Assembly: GCF_004786035.1 (NCBI RefSeq)
Contig: NZ_CP035088.1
Span: 5,344,001 to 5,408,000, forward strand
Direction: 5' to 3'
DNA: 64,000 nt
Origin: Pseudomonas viciae
GTDB taxonomy: Bacteria > Pseudomonadota > Gammaproteobacteria > Pseudomonadales > Pseudomonadaceae
In this document: piece by piece, positions 56,144 to 64,000 of the stretch
Layout: every line of letters starts with the position of its first letter
Numbering within the stretch: position 1 is the first letter of the stretch
The notes under the pieces: model-generated
The model's input: only the letters and a program-made list of their open reading frames with translations
What the model was told of the DNA's origin: nothing
Databases searched by the model: none
Made by a program: the position numbers and the translations under genes

Positions 56144-56180
56144 ATCGCATGTAGGGATACGATGTATCAGCAACCGCGAT
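56144..56180. promoter_or_regulatory. Nod-box-like operator, block 1
   Basis: ATC-N9-GAT at 56144-56158 and again at 56166-56180, 22 bp apart, all 12 fixed bases kept. The surrounding 47 bp match block 2 at 37 positions. It lies upstream of the flavin hydroxylase and overlaps the last codons of the Rieske ferredoxin gene. Confidence 0.75.
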
Positions 56181-56550
56181 ACGTTGATTCAGGTGCACAC
56201 GCCTCCAATTGACCCGCTTCGAGCACCAGCCAATCAGCCTCCGCATGCCATTGCAGAGCACTCAGGCTTTCCCCCAGGCACGGTCCGTAGATGCACAGGC
56301 CACTGTCCGGAAGGAACCGGGCACCGTGGGCGTAACAGACAATCTGGCTGCCATCGACACTGAGAAAACGATCCTTGCGGTACTCCAGGCGCACCTGCAG
56401 ATGCGGGCAACTATTGCGATAGACCCGCACCTCGCCGCCATGGCGCAGGGCAAACACGCTGTCCTTCCCTGTGTCCAGAGGATCGAATCCGCGGGCCTGC
56501 CCTTCGAGCAATTCATCCAGGCGACATAGCGCAAGGGCGTCGAGACTCAT
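56167..56550 (-). CDS. Rieske [2Fe-2S] ferredoxin-like protein (FdeD-like)
   Basis: 127 residues. Rieske ligands C-x-H and C-x2-H are seen as SCPHLQVRLEY and CYAHGARF, 20-odd residues apart, with no oxygenase domain. A stand-alone electron carrier or redox chaperone for the ring-cleaving dioxygenase, as small ferredoxins are for extradiol enzymes. Start ATG 56550 with GGAG upstream, 15 nt after the dioxygenase stop. The operator (block 1) for the next unit overlaps its 3' end. Confidence 0.83.
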   Translation of the reverse strand: MSLDALALCRLDELLEGQARGFDPLDTGKDSVFALRHGGEVRVYRNSCPHLQVRLEYRKDRFLSVDGSQIVCYAHGARFLPDSGLCIYGPCLGESLSALQWHAEADWLVLEAGQLEACAPESTYRGC

Positions 56551-56565
56551 GGACAAACTCCGCAC

Positions 56566-57504
56566 TCAGGCCTGCTTGGGCGGCGGACCGCTCGGGAACC
56601 ATTTTTCCCGGGAAGTGAACAGGAACAGCTGCGAGTTATCCGCCGACAAAGGCGCCTGACGCGCTTGCCAGGCATCATCGTGCTTGTCCATGTCGGCGTC
56701 GTATTCGATGTGGCAGCCCAATGGGCTGTTGAAGTACCAGAACCAGTTGGAGCCAAAGAGGTGACGGCCTGGGCCCCAGAAGCTGGTCCAGCCTTGCTGT
56801 TCGAAGCGTCGCCCGGCCAGCAGCACTTCCGTGCCGCTGCCCATGTGAAAGGTAAAGTGCTCGCAACCCTTCATGTGCGGTGGCGTCTGGATCATGAACA
56901 GGCAATGATGGTCATCGGAACCGGCTGGACGCATGAACGGGCCAGCACCAACGAAGGTATCGGTGGTCATGAAGCCCAGGCGCTTGTAAAAGGCCTCGGC
57001 CTTCAGCGCATCCGGCACGAAATACACCACATGAGACAGGGTGCGCGGCAGGGCCTGCATATCGGGGGTGATACCCGGTTGATTGACCGGGCGCTGGGGG
57101 GCATGGCCCGGCGCATTGGTCAGGTCGGCTGGCGCGCTGTACGGACGCCGCACACTGATCTGAAAACCAATGGCGAACCCCATATCGTCAACACTGTGCA
57201 CGGAGCCATCGGCACCACGGATCACCAGGCGATCGCGCCCCAGCTCATCGGCGATGGCCTCGAGATCCGCACCGCTGGCCACGCCATAGATGGTTTCACG
57301 AATCGAGGGTGCAGGCCCGATGGCCGCCGGCAGACTGGCATCGTCAGCCCGGCGGATAATCACGGCAGTGCCGTCGAGGGCTTCAAAACGACCGCCCTCG
57401 CTGTCGACATCGACAGGTTGCAGGCCGTAGTCACGCAGGCAATGGGTACAGGCTTGAATGTCGTCGACGCCAAAAATCAAGGCATCAAGGCCAATGATGT
57501 TCAT
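56566..57504 (-). CDS. VOC extradiol ring-cleavage dioxygenase (FdeC-like)
   Basis: 312 residues, two-domain type I extradiol dioxygenase. Iron ligands H158 (TLSHVVYF), H216 (GCEHFTFH) and E267 (GCHIEYD) are all in place in the C-terminal domain; the N-terminal domain (LDALIFGVDDIQACTHCLRD) is the degenerate copy. It should open a catechol-type ring next to its hydroxyls. Divergent from the NodD-like regulator with a nod-box-like block between them, and followed by the Rieske ferredoxin gene. Substrate inferred as a trihydroxy flavonoid-like A-ring. Confidence 0.87.
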   Translation of the reverse strand: MNIIGLDALIFGVDDIQACTHCLRDYGLQPVDVDSEGGRFEALDGTAVIIRRADDASLPAAIGPAPSIRETIYGVASGADLEAIADELGRDRLVIRGADGSVHSVDDMGFAIGFQISVRRPYSAPADLTNAPGHAPQRPVNQPGITPDMQALPRTLSHVVYFVPDALKAEAFYKRLGFMTTDTFVGAGPFMRPAGSDDHHCLFMIQTPPHMKGCEHFTFHMGSGTEVLLAGRRFEQQGWTSFWGPGRHLFGSNWFWYFNSPLGCHIEYDADMDKHDDAWQARQAPLSADNSQLFLFTSREKWFPSGPPPKQA

Positions 57505-57519
57505 TGAGTTACCACTCCA

Positions 57520-57530
57520 TTGTAATTATT
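57520..57530 (-). promoter_or_regulatory. Imperfect CA motif before the dioxygenase
   Basis: AATAATTACAA on the minus strand matches AANAANAANAA with one mismatch; GGAG follows. Confidence 0.4.
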
Positions 57531-57662
57531 CAGCGCAGGCCAGCACCCCGCTTACGGGAGCCGTGCCAGGCGAAGCGCTGCCGAGGCGGGTCTTGGAGTC
57601 GATCAAGCGTCACGGCCAACCGACTGTGGGTCGATACTGAAGTGGCGAAAACGCACTGACTA

Positions 57663-57699
57663 ATCGCTTGTCGGGATGCGACCTATCGGTAAACGCGAT
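57663..57699. promoter_or_regulatory. Nod-box-like operator, block 2 (divergent promoter)
   Basis: ATC-N9-GAT at 57663-57677 and 57685-57699, 22 bp apart, 12 of 12 fixed bases. Sits in the 327-bp gap 57505-57831 between the dioxygenase and regulator genes, 159 nt from the dioxygenase ATG and 133 nt from the regulator ATG. No other gene is in the gap. Confidence 0.78.
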
Positions 57700-57831
57700 A
57701 CCTGGCTGCGCAGCGCCAAACGACGTGAAAAATCGCAAAGACATCGGTCGACGCACCTCTTCACGGGGCTTGACGCCGCGATAGGAAGGTCGGAAGGTAT
57801 TTACAAAATAAATACAAAAATCGAGACCGCC

Positions 57832-58743
57832 ATGCGTTTTAACCACCTGGATCTCAACCTCCTGGTGGCGCTTGATGTGTTACTGGAAGAGCAGAACATC
57901 ACCCGCGCCGCCGAACGCCTGCACATGACCCAATCCGCCACCAGCGGCGTACTGGGCAGGCTGCGGGTCTATTTCGAAGACGAACTGCTGGCGCAGGTCG
58001 GGCGCAAGATGCAGCCCACGCCCTATGCCCGTGAACTGGCGGCGCCAGTGCGCCAGATACTGCTGACGATCCAGTCCTCGATCACCGCCAAACCGGTGTT
58101 CGACCCCGCCACCAGCAAGCGCCATTTCCGCCTGATCACCTCGGACTATCTGATCAGCGTCCTGTTTGCCCGGGTGATCCAGAAGATCTCCCTGGAAGCT
58201 CCGCACATCACCTTCGAGCTGCTTGGCCCCGGCGACACCTCAACCGAGCTGCTGATGCGCGGCGAGGCCGACATGATGATCGTGCCTGAGCGCTATCTCA
58301 TTGAAGGCCACCCATCGCAGTTACTGTTCGAAGAAGAGCACGTTTGCGTTGTGTGGGACGGCAACACCCAAGTGGGCGATAGCATCACCCTCGATCAGTA
58401 CATCGAGATGGGTCATGTCTCGGTGATTTTTGGTCGCAACCGACAACTGAGCGTCGAAGAATGGCTGATGGCCCAGTACGGTTTCACGCGTCGCATGGAA
58501 GTGGTGACCCACGACTTCAACACCTTGCCGCAGTTGATCGTCGGCACCCAACGCGTCGCCACCATGCTCCAGCGCATGGCCAGGCTCTACGCCAACTACC
58601 TGCCGCTGCGCATCTTGCAGCCGCCGGTGAAAATCCCGGTGATGCGTGAGTTCATGCTCTGGCATCGCACCATGGACGGGGATCCGATGCACCGTTGGCT
58701 GCGAGCGAAAATCAGTCAAATCATCAATGAGCTGGAGCAGTAG
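57832..58743 (+). CDS. NodD/FdeR-like LysR transcriptional activator
   Basis: 303 residues. The N-terminus MRFNHLDLNLLVALDVLLEE with ITRAAERLHMTQSATSG reproduces the NodD pattern (MRF-x2-LDLNLLVALD), and the effector domain keeps RHFRLITSDYLISVLFARVI, FELLGPGDTSTELLMRGEADMMIVPE and the late GTQRVATMLQRMA. NodD and FdeR answer to flavonoids and bind ATC-N9-GAT pairs; four such blocks are found here. ATG 57832 was chosen because upstream codons lie in the operator region. It converges with the chemoreceptor gene. Confidence 0.88.
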   Translation: MRFNHLDLNLLVALDVLLEEQNITRAAERLHMTQSATSGVLGRLRVYFEDELLAQVGRKMQPTPYARELAAPVRQILLTIQSSITAKPVFDPATSKRHFRLITSDYLISVLFARVIQKISLEAPHITFELLGPGDTSTELLMRGEADMMIVPERYLIEGHPSQLLFEEEHVCVVWDGNTQVGDSITLDQYIEMGHVSVIFGRNRQLSVEEWLMAQYGFTRRMEVVTHDFNTLPQLIVGTQRVATMLQRMARLYANYLPLRILQPPVKIPVMREFMLWHRTMDGDPMHRWLRAKISQIINELEQ

Positions 58744-58766
58744 CCGCTCCCTTGCCCGGAACCGGG

Positions 58767-60698
58767 TCAGGTGCGGAAATGCCCGACGGCCGCCTTGAGT
58801 TCACCGCTAACCTGTTGCAGGTCGGCCGTTGAGACTTGCAGTTGCTGGCTTTCCCTGGCGCTGCCCTCGGTCACTTCGCGCACCCGCGTCATACTCTGGC
58901 TGACTTGCTCGGCCACCACACTCTGCTGCTCGGCGGCTGCGGCAATCTGCTGGTTCATCTGCTCGATGCTGGACACCGCCCGGGTGATCCGCGCCAGTGC
59001 CTGGGAGGCTTGTGCGGCAAGCACCACCGTTTCATCGCTCAACACATGGCTGCCTTGCAAGCGCTCGGCGGCTTGTTGGGCAACGCTGCTCAGACGAACG
59101 ATCAACCCTTCGATTTCCGTGGTCGAACGCTGTGTACGCCGTGCCAGGCCGCGCACCTCGTCGGCGACCACGGCGAAACCGCGACCATGCTCGCCAGCCC
59201 GCGCCGCCTCGATGGCGGCGTTGAGCGCCAGCAGGTTGGTCTGCTCGGCCACCGCCTTGATGACATCGAGCACGCCACCGATCGCTGCGCTCTCCACCAG
59301 CAACGAGCGCATGGCTTGCGCACAACCACTCATCTCCACCGCCAGATGGTCGATCTTGCCCCCCGCCTGGCGCACCAGTTCATCACCCTCACGCGCCTGT
59401 TCGTCGGCATGCGCCACCGCTGCGCGGGCCTCACCCGCGTTGCGGGCAACCTCCTGCGCCGTGGCGGCCATCTGTTGCATGGCGGTGGCGGCCAGTTCGG
59501 TTTCCTGGCGTTGGTGCTCGACACCACGGCTGTTGCTCTGGGTCACTTCGGCCAGGCTGCCGGCCATGCCGTTGAGCGAGCCGACCCCACGGTCGATGCG
59601 CCCGACCAATCCGCGCAGGCTGCCCAGCATGCTGCTCACCGCGCCCAACAACTGGCCCAGTTCATCGCGACGAACACGGCCTGACGGCGGATCGCTCAGA
59701 TCTCCCGCTGCCACCCGCTGGACCAGCTGCACGGCCTGGCGCAGCGGCTGCACTATCAACTGACGGATCAGCAGGCTGGCCCCGATGCCCAAGGCGAGCG
59801 CCAGAAAAGTGATCAAGCCCAATTGGCGATCGGCGCGGCGATTATCATCCAGCACCGCCTGCCTTTGCTGTTCATCGGCCAGGGCCAGCAGCTTGCTCAC
59901 CTGCTCGGTTTGCGCGTTCATCGCCGCACTGCTTTGCGCGCTTTGCCCACGGCTGGCGACAAACTCGACGAAGGCCTTGCGGTAGTCGCCCAAGGCTGTG
60001 CTCGCCTCCTGCAGCGACTCGCCTTGCTGCTCGCCAAGATCGAGCGCCTGCATGGCGGCCAGCAGGTCACTCATGCTCATTTCCCAGTCGCTGCGGTAAC
60101 GCTCCTCACCATCGAGCGAGTAGTACAGTTCGCTGTCACGCAGCTTGGCGAGTTTGTCGCGCAATGCAGCGGTCTGCTCAAGCAGCACCATCTGATTGCT
60201 GGTCGGGGGTGTGCCCTGCCCCAACCGGGTATTCAGCGCATCCAGTTGATCGAGAAACAGCAGGGTAAAGCTATCGCCTGCCGTCTGCGCCAGCGTCTGC
60301 ATGCGCAAGCGGGCTTCGCGAGCCCGACGCAACGAATCGGCATAGCCGAGAAACTGCTCCAGGTAAGCACTGACCGCCGTGCGCACCGTGGCGCCCGATG
60401 CGCTATTGGCCGGTTCCTCATCAAGTTGCTGGTTCAGCTTGCCGATTGTCTCGCGCACCTGCTCCAGGCCCTGCGGAGCAAGATCCAGGGCAAATGCCTT
60501 TTCGGCGATGCGGGCACGCAGGATCAATGCCTGGATCGACGACTCCTGACGCGATTGCTCACCGCGCTGCTGCAACACACCCAGAGAGTGAAAAGCCGTG
60601 GCCGCCACCCCCAGGGTAACCAGCAACACCAGGCCAAAACCCAGCGACAGCTTGGCACCCACCGACAGATTGCCAAGCACACGGCTCAGTACAGGCAT
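58767..60698 (-). CDS. Methyl-accepting chemotaxis protein, possible HBM-type sensor
   Basis: 643 residues. Membrane helix 1 (about 12-35), a long all-helical periplasmic domain of roughly 250 residues ([20 protein letters not shown] onward), membrane helix 2 ([19 protein letters not shown]), HAMP ([20 protein letters not shown]) and the signalling hairpin tip [20 protein letters not shown]. The sensor length fits the helical bimodular class that binds organic acids, but I cannot confirm the fold. ATG 60698 has GGAGG upstream. Next to the regulator, it may steer cells to the substrate or its products. Confidence 0.9.
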   Translation of the reverse strand: MPVLSRVLGNLSVGAKLSLGFGLVLLVTLGVAATAFHSLGVLQQRGEQSRQESSIQALILRARIAEKAFALDLAPQGLEQVRETIGKLNQQLDEEPANSASGATVRTAVSAYLEQFLGYADSLRRAREARLRMQTLAQTAGDSFTLLFLDQLDALNTRLGQGTPPTSNQMVLLEQTAALRDKLAKLRDSELYYSLDGEERYRSDWEMSMSDLLAAMQALDLGEQQGESLQEASTALGDYRKAFVEFVASRGQSAQSSAAMNAQTEQVSKLLALADEQQRQAVLDDNRRADRQLGLITFLALALGIGASLLIRQLIVQPLRQAVQLVQRVAAGDLSDPPSGRVRRDELGQLLGAVSSMLGSLRGLVGRIDRGVGSLNGMAGSLAEVTQSNSRGVEHQRQETELAATAMQQMAATAQEVARNAGEARAAVAHADEQAREGDELVRQAGGKIDHLAVEMSGCAQAMRSLLVESAAIGGVLDVIKAVAEQTNLLALNAAIEAARAGEHGRGFAVVADEVRGLARRTQRSTTEIEGLIVRLSSVAQQAAERLQGSHVLSDETVVLAAQASQALARITRAVSSIEQMNQQIAAAAEQQSVVAEQVSQSMTRVREVTEGSARESQQLQVSTADLQQVSGELKAAVGHFRT

Positions 60699-60878
60699 GT
60701 CCAATTCCTCCCACGGTAGTGGAAACACATCCTGCCCTTGGCGCCCAGGCTGATCGCAGTGCCGGAATTAGACTCACTCATTTGCCGATACCTTGTTCTT
60801 GTTGTTGTGCGCGCCCGGGACTCCAGCCAACGGCGCGGTGTAGCGCCAACTCTAGTGAGTCGTACCTCAACGACACCA

Positions 60879-60915
60879 ATCGCATCCCGCGTTATGAGCA
60901 ATCGCAAAGTACGAT
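60879..60915. promoter_or_regulatory. Nod-box-like operator, block 3
   Basis: ATC-N9-GTT (60879-60893) and ATC-N9-GAT (60901-60915), 22 bp apart, 11 of 12 fixed bases. In the 432-bp gap 60699-61130 between the divergent chemoreceptor and hydrolase genes, 216 nt before the hydrolase ATG. The rest of the gap shows no gene. Confidence 0.62.
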
Positions 60916-61120
60916 GATAGGTATCTGGATTTGCTGCTTGATCTGTGAGTAGAAAACCCCTAGGCCAATGACACACATACGCTCCATCACCGTTCGCAAT
61001 ACCTCCCATCCCGACTTGCGATTGGCCAAACAATTGCCCTCCCCTTAGCCTGCTTCGAACCGCCAGGTCAGGCTGTCATCCGCTCCGGACCTGGCTGCCT
61101 GCCTTTGTTTGCACAAGGAC

Positions 61121-61128
61121 AATAACAA
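61121..61128 (+). promoter_or_regulatory. CA motif at the hydrolase start
   Basis: AATAACAA (AANAANAA) lies between the AAGGAC ribosome site and the ATG at 61131, so Hfq/Crc binding would block initiation directly. Confidence 0.55.
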
Positions 61129-61130
61129 TC

Positions 61131-62288
61131 ATGTTCCGCTACTTCCCGACCAACTACGTGTGGAATCTTTCCGTCGACCTCGCCATTGAAATGGGCGCCC
61201 GCATCGGCGAAATCGAAGAAATGTGCGCGCCGCTGCAAGAGGCCGCCAAGCAGCCGGATGCCGCCGGCAGCAAGGCCTTCCGTGAAACCTGGGCGAAAAT
61301 GGCCGACAAGCTTTGCGGCTTGGCCGAGGAAGATGAAGCCAAAGGTCGAATGTTGTCAGCCGGCGAAAAATACAACCGCGCCGCGACCTATTACCTGAGC
61401 TGCGAACGCCTGCAGGCCCATGGCGCCCCTGGCCGTACGGAGCTGTACCAGCGCTTTTTACACACCTTCCAACGCGGTATCGAACTGGCGCAGGAAAACT
61501 GCGAGCGCGTTGAAATCCCTTACGAGGGCAAACACATTTCCGGTCTGCTGGTCCGTGCCGAAGGCGTCGGCGGCCCAGCGCCGATTCTGGTGCAGGTCAA
61601 CGGACTGGACTCCACCAAAGAAATGAAATACCGCGTTGGCCTGCCCGCCTGGCTGGCCAAACGTGGCGTGTCATCGTTGATCATCGACCAGCCTGGTACC
61701 GGCGAAGCCCTGCGCCTGCATAACCTGACTGCGCGCTTTGACAGCGAACATTGGGCCAGTCGAGTGGTGGACTGGCTGGAAACCCGCAGCGATATCGACG
61801 CCAAACGCATCGGCATGGAAGGCGTGTCGCTCGGCGGCTATTACTGCCCCCGCGCGGTAGCCTTCGAGCCGCGCTTTGCCTGCGGGGTAGTCTGGGGTGC
61901 CAACCATGACTGGCGTGATGTACAGAAGCGGCGCATGGAAAAAGAAGGCAGCTTCCCAGTTCCGCATTACTGGTCGCACGTAGCCTGGGTATGGGGCGCC
62001 AAAGACACCGATGAGTTCATGACCATCGCCGAGAATGTCCACCTGGACGGCATACTGGATCGCATCAAGGTGCCGTTCCTCGTCACCCATGGTGAGAAGG
62101 ACTCGCAGATTCCATTGAAGTGGGCGCACCGTACCTACGAGCAGTTGGTCAACAGCCCTAAGCGCGAGCTGAAAATATTCACCGAACGCGAAGGCGGCGT
62201 CCAACATTCGAGCTTCGATAACAGTATCAATGCCGGCCAGTACATTGCCGACTGGGTCGCTGAAGTGCTTGGAGGGCGGACTGCCTGA
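61131..62288 (+). CDS. Alpha/beta hydrolase of the dihydroxypseudooxynicotine-hydrolase type (C-C hydrolase)
   Basis: 385 residues: a helical N-terminal cap (1-130) and an alpha/beta-hydrolase core. Nucleophile elbow GVSLGGYYCPRAVA with Ser, acid in THGEKDSQIPLKWA, His in REGGVQHSSFDN, oxyanion residues near VQVNGLDSTKEMKY. This cap-plus-core form is that of 2,6-dihydroxypseudooxynicotine hydrolase and fungal Ayg1, which cut C-C bonds beside carbonyls. After ring cleavage of a hydroxy-flavanone such a step is needed. Preceded by operator block 3 and a CA motif. Confidence 0.82.
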   Translation: MFRYFPTNYVWNLSVDLAIEMGARIGEIEEMCAPLQEAAKQPDAAGSKAFRETWAKMADKLCGLAEEDEAKGRMLSAGEKYNRAATYYLSCERLQAHGAPGRTELYQRFLHTFQRGIELAQENCERVEIPYEGKHISGLLVRAEGVGGPAPILVQVNGLDSTKEMKYRVGLPAWLAKRGVSSLIIDQPGTGEALRLHNLTARFDSEHWASRVVDWLETRSDIDAKRIGMEGVSLGGYYCPRAVAFEPRFACGVVWGANHDWRDVQKRRMEKEGSFPVPHYWSHVAWVWGAKDTDEFMTIAENVHLDGILDRIKVPFLVTHGEKDSQIPLKWAHRTYEQLVNSPKRELKIFTEREGGVQHSSFDNSINAGQYIADWVAEVLGGRTA

Positions 62289-62333
62289 GGGGGTGCTGCA
62301 GAATCCGGCAGGGCTGCGAGGAGATGAGGATTG

Positions 62334-62444
62334 TGTAGGAGCTGCCGAAGGCTGCGATCTTTTGATCTTGTTTTGCTGATCTTCATTCAAGACCCAATTG
62401 TCTGGGGAAAGATCGCAGCCTCGCTTCGCTCGACAGCTCCTACG
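62334..62444. repeat. REP-like inverted repeat of a second family
   Basis: TGTAGGAGCTG...GCTGCGATCTTTTGATC faces AAGATCGCAGCC...CAGCTCCTAC. A different consensus from the GCGAGCAAGCTCGC REPs, also common in Pseudomonas. Located between the convergent hydrolase and metE genes at the right edge of the catabolic region. Confidence 0.85.
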
Positions 62445-62450
62445 CGGCTC

Positions 62451-64000
62451 TTACGCCAACTGGCTTCTCAGTTGCCGCGCCGCCGCCACCATGTTCACCA
62501 ACGCCGCTTCCGTCTCCGGCCAAGCCCGGGTTTTCAGCCCGCAGTCGGGGTTGATCCACAACCGCTCGGCGGGGATCCGCTTCACTGCCTTGCTCATCAG
62601 CGCGACCATCTCAGCCGTGTCCGGCACCCGTGGCGAGTGGATGTCGTAGACGCCCGGCCCGATGTCGTTGGGGTAGTCGAATGCCTCGAACGCGTCGAGC
62701 AGTTCCATGTCCGAACGCGAAGTTTCGATGGTGATGACGTCAGCGTCCATGGCCGCGATAGCCTGGATCACGTCGTTGAATTCGCTGTAGCACATGTGGG
62801 TGTGGATCTGGGTTTCGTCGCTCACCCCCGACGCGCTCAAGCGGAAGGCCTCCACGGCCCAGTCCAGGTACTCCCGCCATTGCCCGCGACGCAGCGGCAA
62901 ACCTTCGCGGAACGCCGCCTCGTCGATCTGCACGATCTTGATTCCGGCCTGTTCCAGGTCCACTACTTCGTCGCGCAGGGCCAGGGCCAGTTGGCGGGCC
63001 TGGACTTGACGCGAGATGTCCTCACGGGGAAACGACCACATCAGCATGGTCACGGGACCGGTGAGCATGCCCTTCATGACCTTGTCGGTCAGGCTTTGCG
63101 CGTAGCGGATCCAGTCGACGGTCATGGCTTTCGGCCGGCTGATGTCGCCGTAGATGATCGCCGGTTTCACGCAACGCGAGCCGTAGCTCTGCACCCAACC
63201 GAAACGGGTGAAGGAGTAGCCGTCCAGTTGCTCGGCGAAATACTCCACCATGTCGTTGCGCTCGGCTTCACCGTGCACCAGCACATCCAGACCCAGGCGT
63301 TCCTGGATCTGCACGGCATGGCGGATCTCGGTGTGCATGGCGTCCTGATAATCATTGGCCGACAGCTTGCCTTGCTTATATGCCTGACGCGCCAGGCGAA
63401 TCGCCGGAGTCTGCGGGAAGGAGCCGATGGTGGTGGTGGGAAACGTGGGCAGTTTCAACCGGGCATGCTGCTGTTCGATGCGCTTGGCAAACGACGAACG
63501 CCGCTGGCTGTCCTGTGGCCCGATGGCGGCCAGACGAGCCTGGACCTCGGCTTTGTGAATGCGCGTCGAGTTGGCGCGACGGGCCTGCACCTCGCGGCTG
63601 TCGGCCAAGGCCTGCTGTACGCCGGGGGCCTGCGGATCGTTGAGCGCATCGCGCAACACCGCCACTTCACCGCACTTCTGCACGGCGAAGGCCAGCCAGC
63701 CCTTGAGTTCCGGATCGAGCCGGTCTTCGCGCTCCAGATCCACCGGGCTGTGCAGCAATGAACAAGAAGTGCTGACCCAGAGGTTATCGCCAAAACGCTC
63801 CTGGGCCGGTTGCAACTGCGCCAGTGCCTGTTCCAGTTCGCAACGCCAGACATTACGGCCATTGACCAGCCCCACCGACAGAATCTTGTAGGTGGGCAGG
63901 CGGTCCAGTACCTGGCCCAGTTGCTCCGGCGCACGCACGGCGTCGATGTGCAAACCGTCCACCGGCAGGCTCACCGCCAGGCCGAGGTTGTCTTCCAGGC
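62451..64000 (-). CDS. metE: Cobalamin-independent methionine synthase (C-terminal part, cut by window edge)
   Basis: Transfers methyl from methyltetrahydrofolate to homocysteine. The visible 516 codons cover the C-terminal catalytic domain and part of the N-terminal one; the start lies right of the window. Zinc ligands are all present: His and Cys in HTHMCYSEF, Glu in [12 protein letters not shown] and Cys in NPDCGLKTR. Also seen: [14 protein letters not shown] and the folate/homocysteine region [16 protein letters not shown]. Core metabolic gene, marking the return to conserved chromosome. Confidence 0.97.
   Translation of the reverse strand, partial: LEDNLGLAVSLPVDGLHIDAVRAPEQLGQVLDRLPTYKILSVGLVNGRNVWRCELEQALAQLQPAQERFGDNLWVSTSCSLLHSPVDLEREDRLDPELKGWLAFAVQKCGEVAVLRDALNDPQAPGVQQALADSREVQARRANSTRIHKAEVQARLAAIGPQDSQRRSSFAKRIEQQHARLKLPTFPTTTIGSFPQTPAIRLARQAYKQGKLSANDYQDAMHTEIRHAVQIQERLGLDVLVHGEAERNDMVEYFAEQLDGYSFTRFGWVQSYGSRCVKPAIIYGDISRPKAMTVDWIRYAQSLTDKVMKGMLTGPVTMLMWSFPREDISRQVQARQLALALRDEVVDLEQAGIKIVQIDEAAFREGLPLRRGQWREYLDWAVEAFRLSASGVSDETQIHTHMCYSEFNDVIQAIAAMDADVITIETSRSDMELLDAFEAFDYPNDIGPGVYDIHSPRVPDTAEMVALMSKAVKRIPAERLWINPDCGLKTRAWPETEAALVNMVAAARQLRSQLA

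Overview
The window is chromosomal DNA of a fluorescent-group Pseudomonas. It is GC-rich with compact operons and carries many Pseudomonas REP palindromes (GCGAGCAAGCTCGC core). The order sbcB, RDD/SpoIIM/DUF4129/DUF4350/MoxR/DUF58, PilZ, pykA, enoyl-CoA hydratase, ferredoxin reductase, SadC-type GGDEF protein, class I fumarase matches, from memory, the P. aeruginosa PA4316-PA4333 neighbourhood. I found no rRNA, tRNA, insertion sequence, prophage or CRISPR array.

Layout. 1-15.9 kb is conserved core: exonuclease I (cut by the window edge), a six-gene MoxR membrane operon, a DUF6124 gene behind a structured leader, PilZ, a lipoprotein, pyruvate kinase, beta-oxidation and redox genes, a diguanylate cyclase and fumarase. 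16.1-20.9 kb holds a DctB/MifS-type kinase, an NtrC-type regulator and an alpha-ketoglutarate permease whose promoter has a sigma-54 -24/-12 box and two upstream palindromes. 21.1-24.3 kb has a secreted 13-residue-repeat protein, a flavin reductase, two small proteins and an AraC regulator. 24.5-33.9 kb has a PotABCD-like ABC transporter in line with an AruI-like decarboxylase and an aldehyde dehydrogenase (guanidino or polyamine catabolism), a LysR gene and a periplasmic hydrolase.

34.3-62.3 kb is an accessory catabolic region, almost all on the minus strand. Its core (54.9-62.3 kb) has a flavin monooxygenase, a Rieske ferredoxin, a VOC extradiol dioxygenase, a C-C-type alpha/beta hydrolase and a NodD-like LysR regulator. 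This set resembles the fde (naringenin degradation) genes of Herbaspirillum, so a flavonoid or similar polyphenol is the best guess at a substrate. Linked to it are a DUF1302/DUF1329/YCF48/RND envelope system, an MFS transporter, a VanAB-like Rieske oxygenase pair, and a lower-pathway set (cupin, FAA hydrolase, epimerase, cyclase, ornithine-cyclodeaminase-like protein, DHDPS-like aldolase, semialdehyde dehydrogenase, second flavin monooxygenase, EthD protein).

Two regulatory layers can be read directly. Four tandem ATC-N9-GAT elements with identical 22-bp phasing (nod-box-like) lie before the heads of the catabolic units. A-rich AANAANAA stretches, the Hfq/Crc catabolite-repression signature, lie just upstream of the first gene of most catabolic and transport units. 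REP elements are frequent before 36.7 kb and return at 62.3 kb, but I saw none in between. The window ends in metE (cut by the edge).
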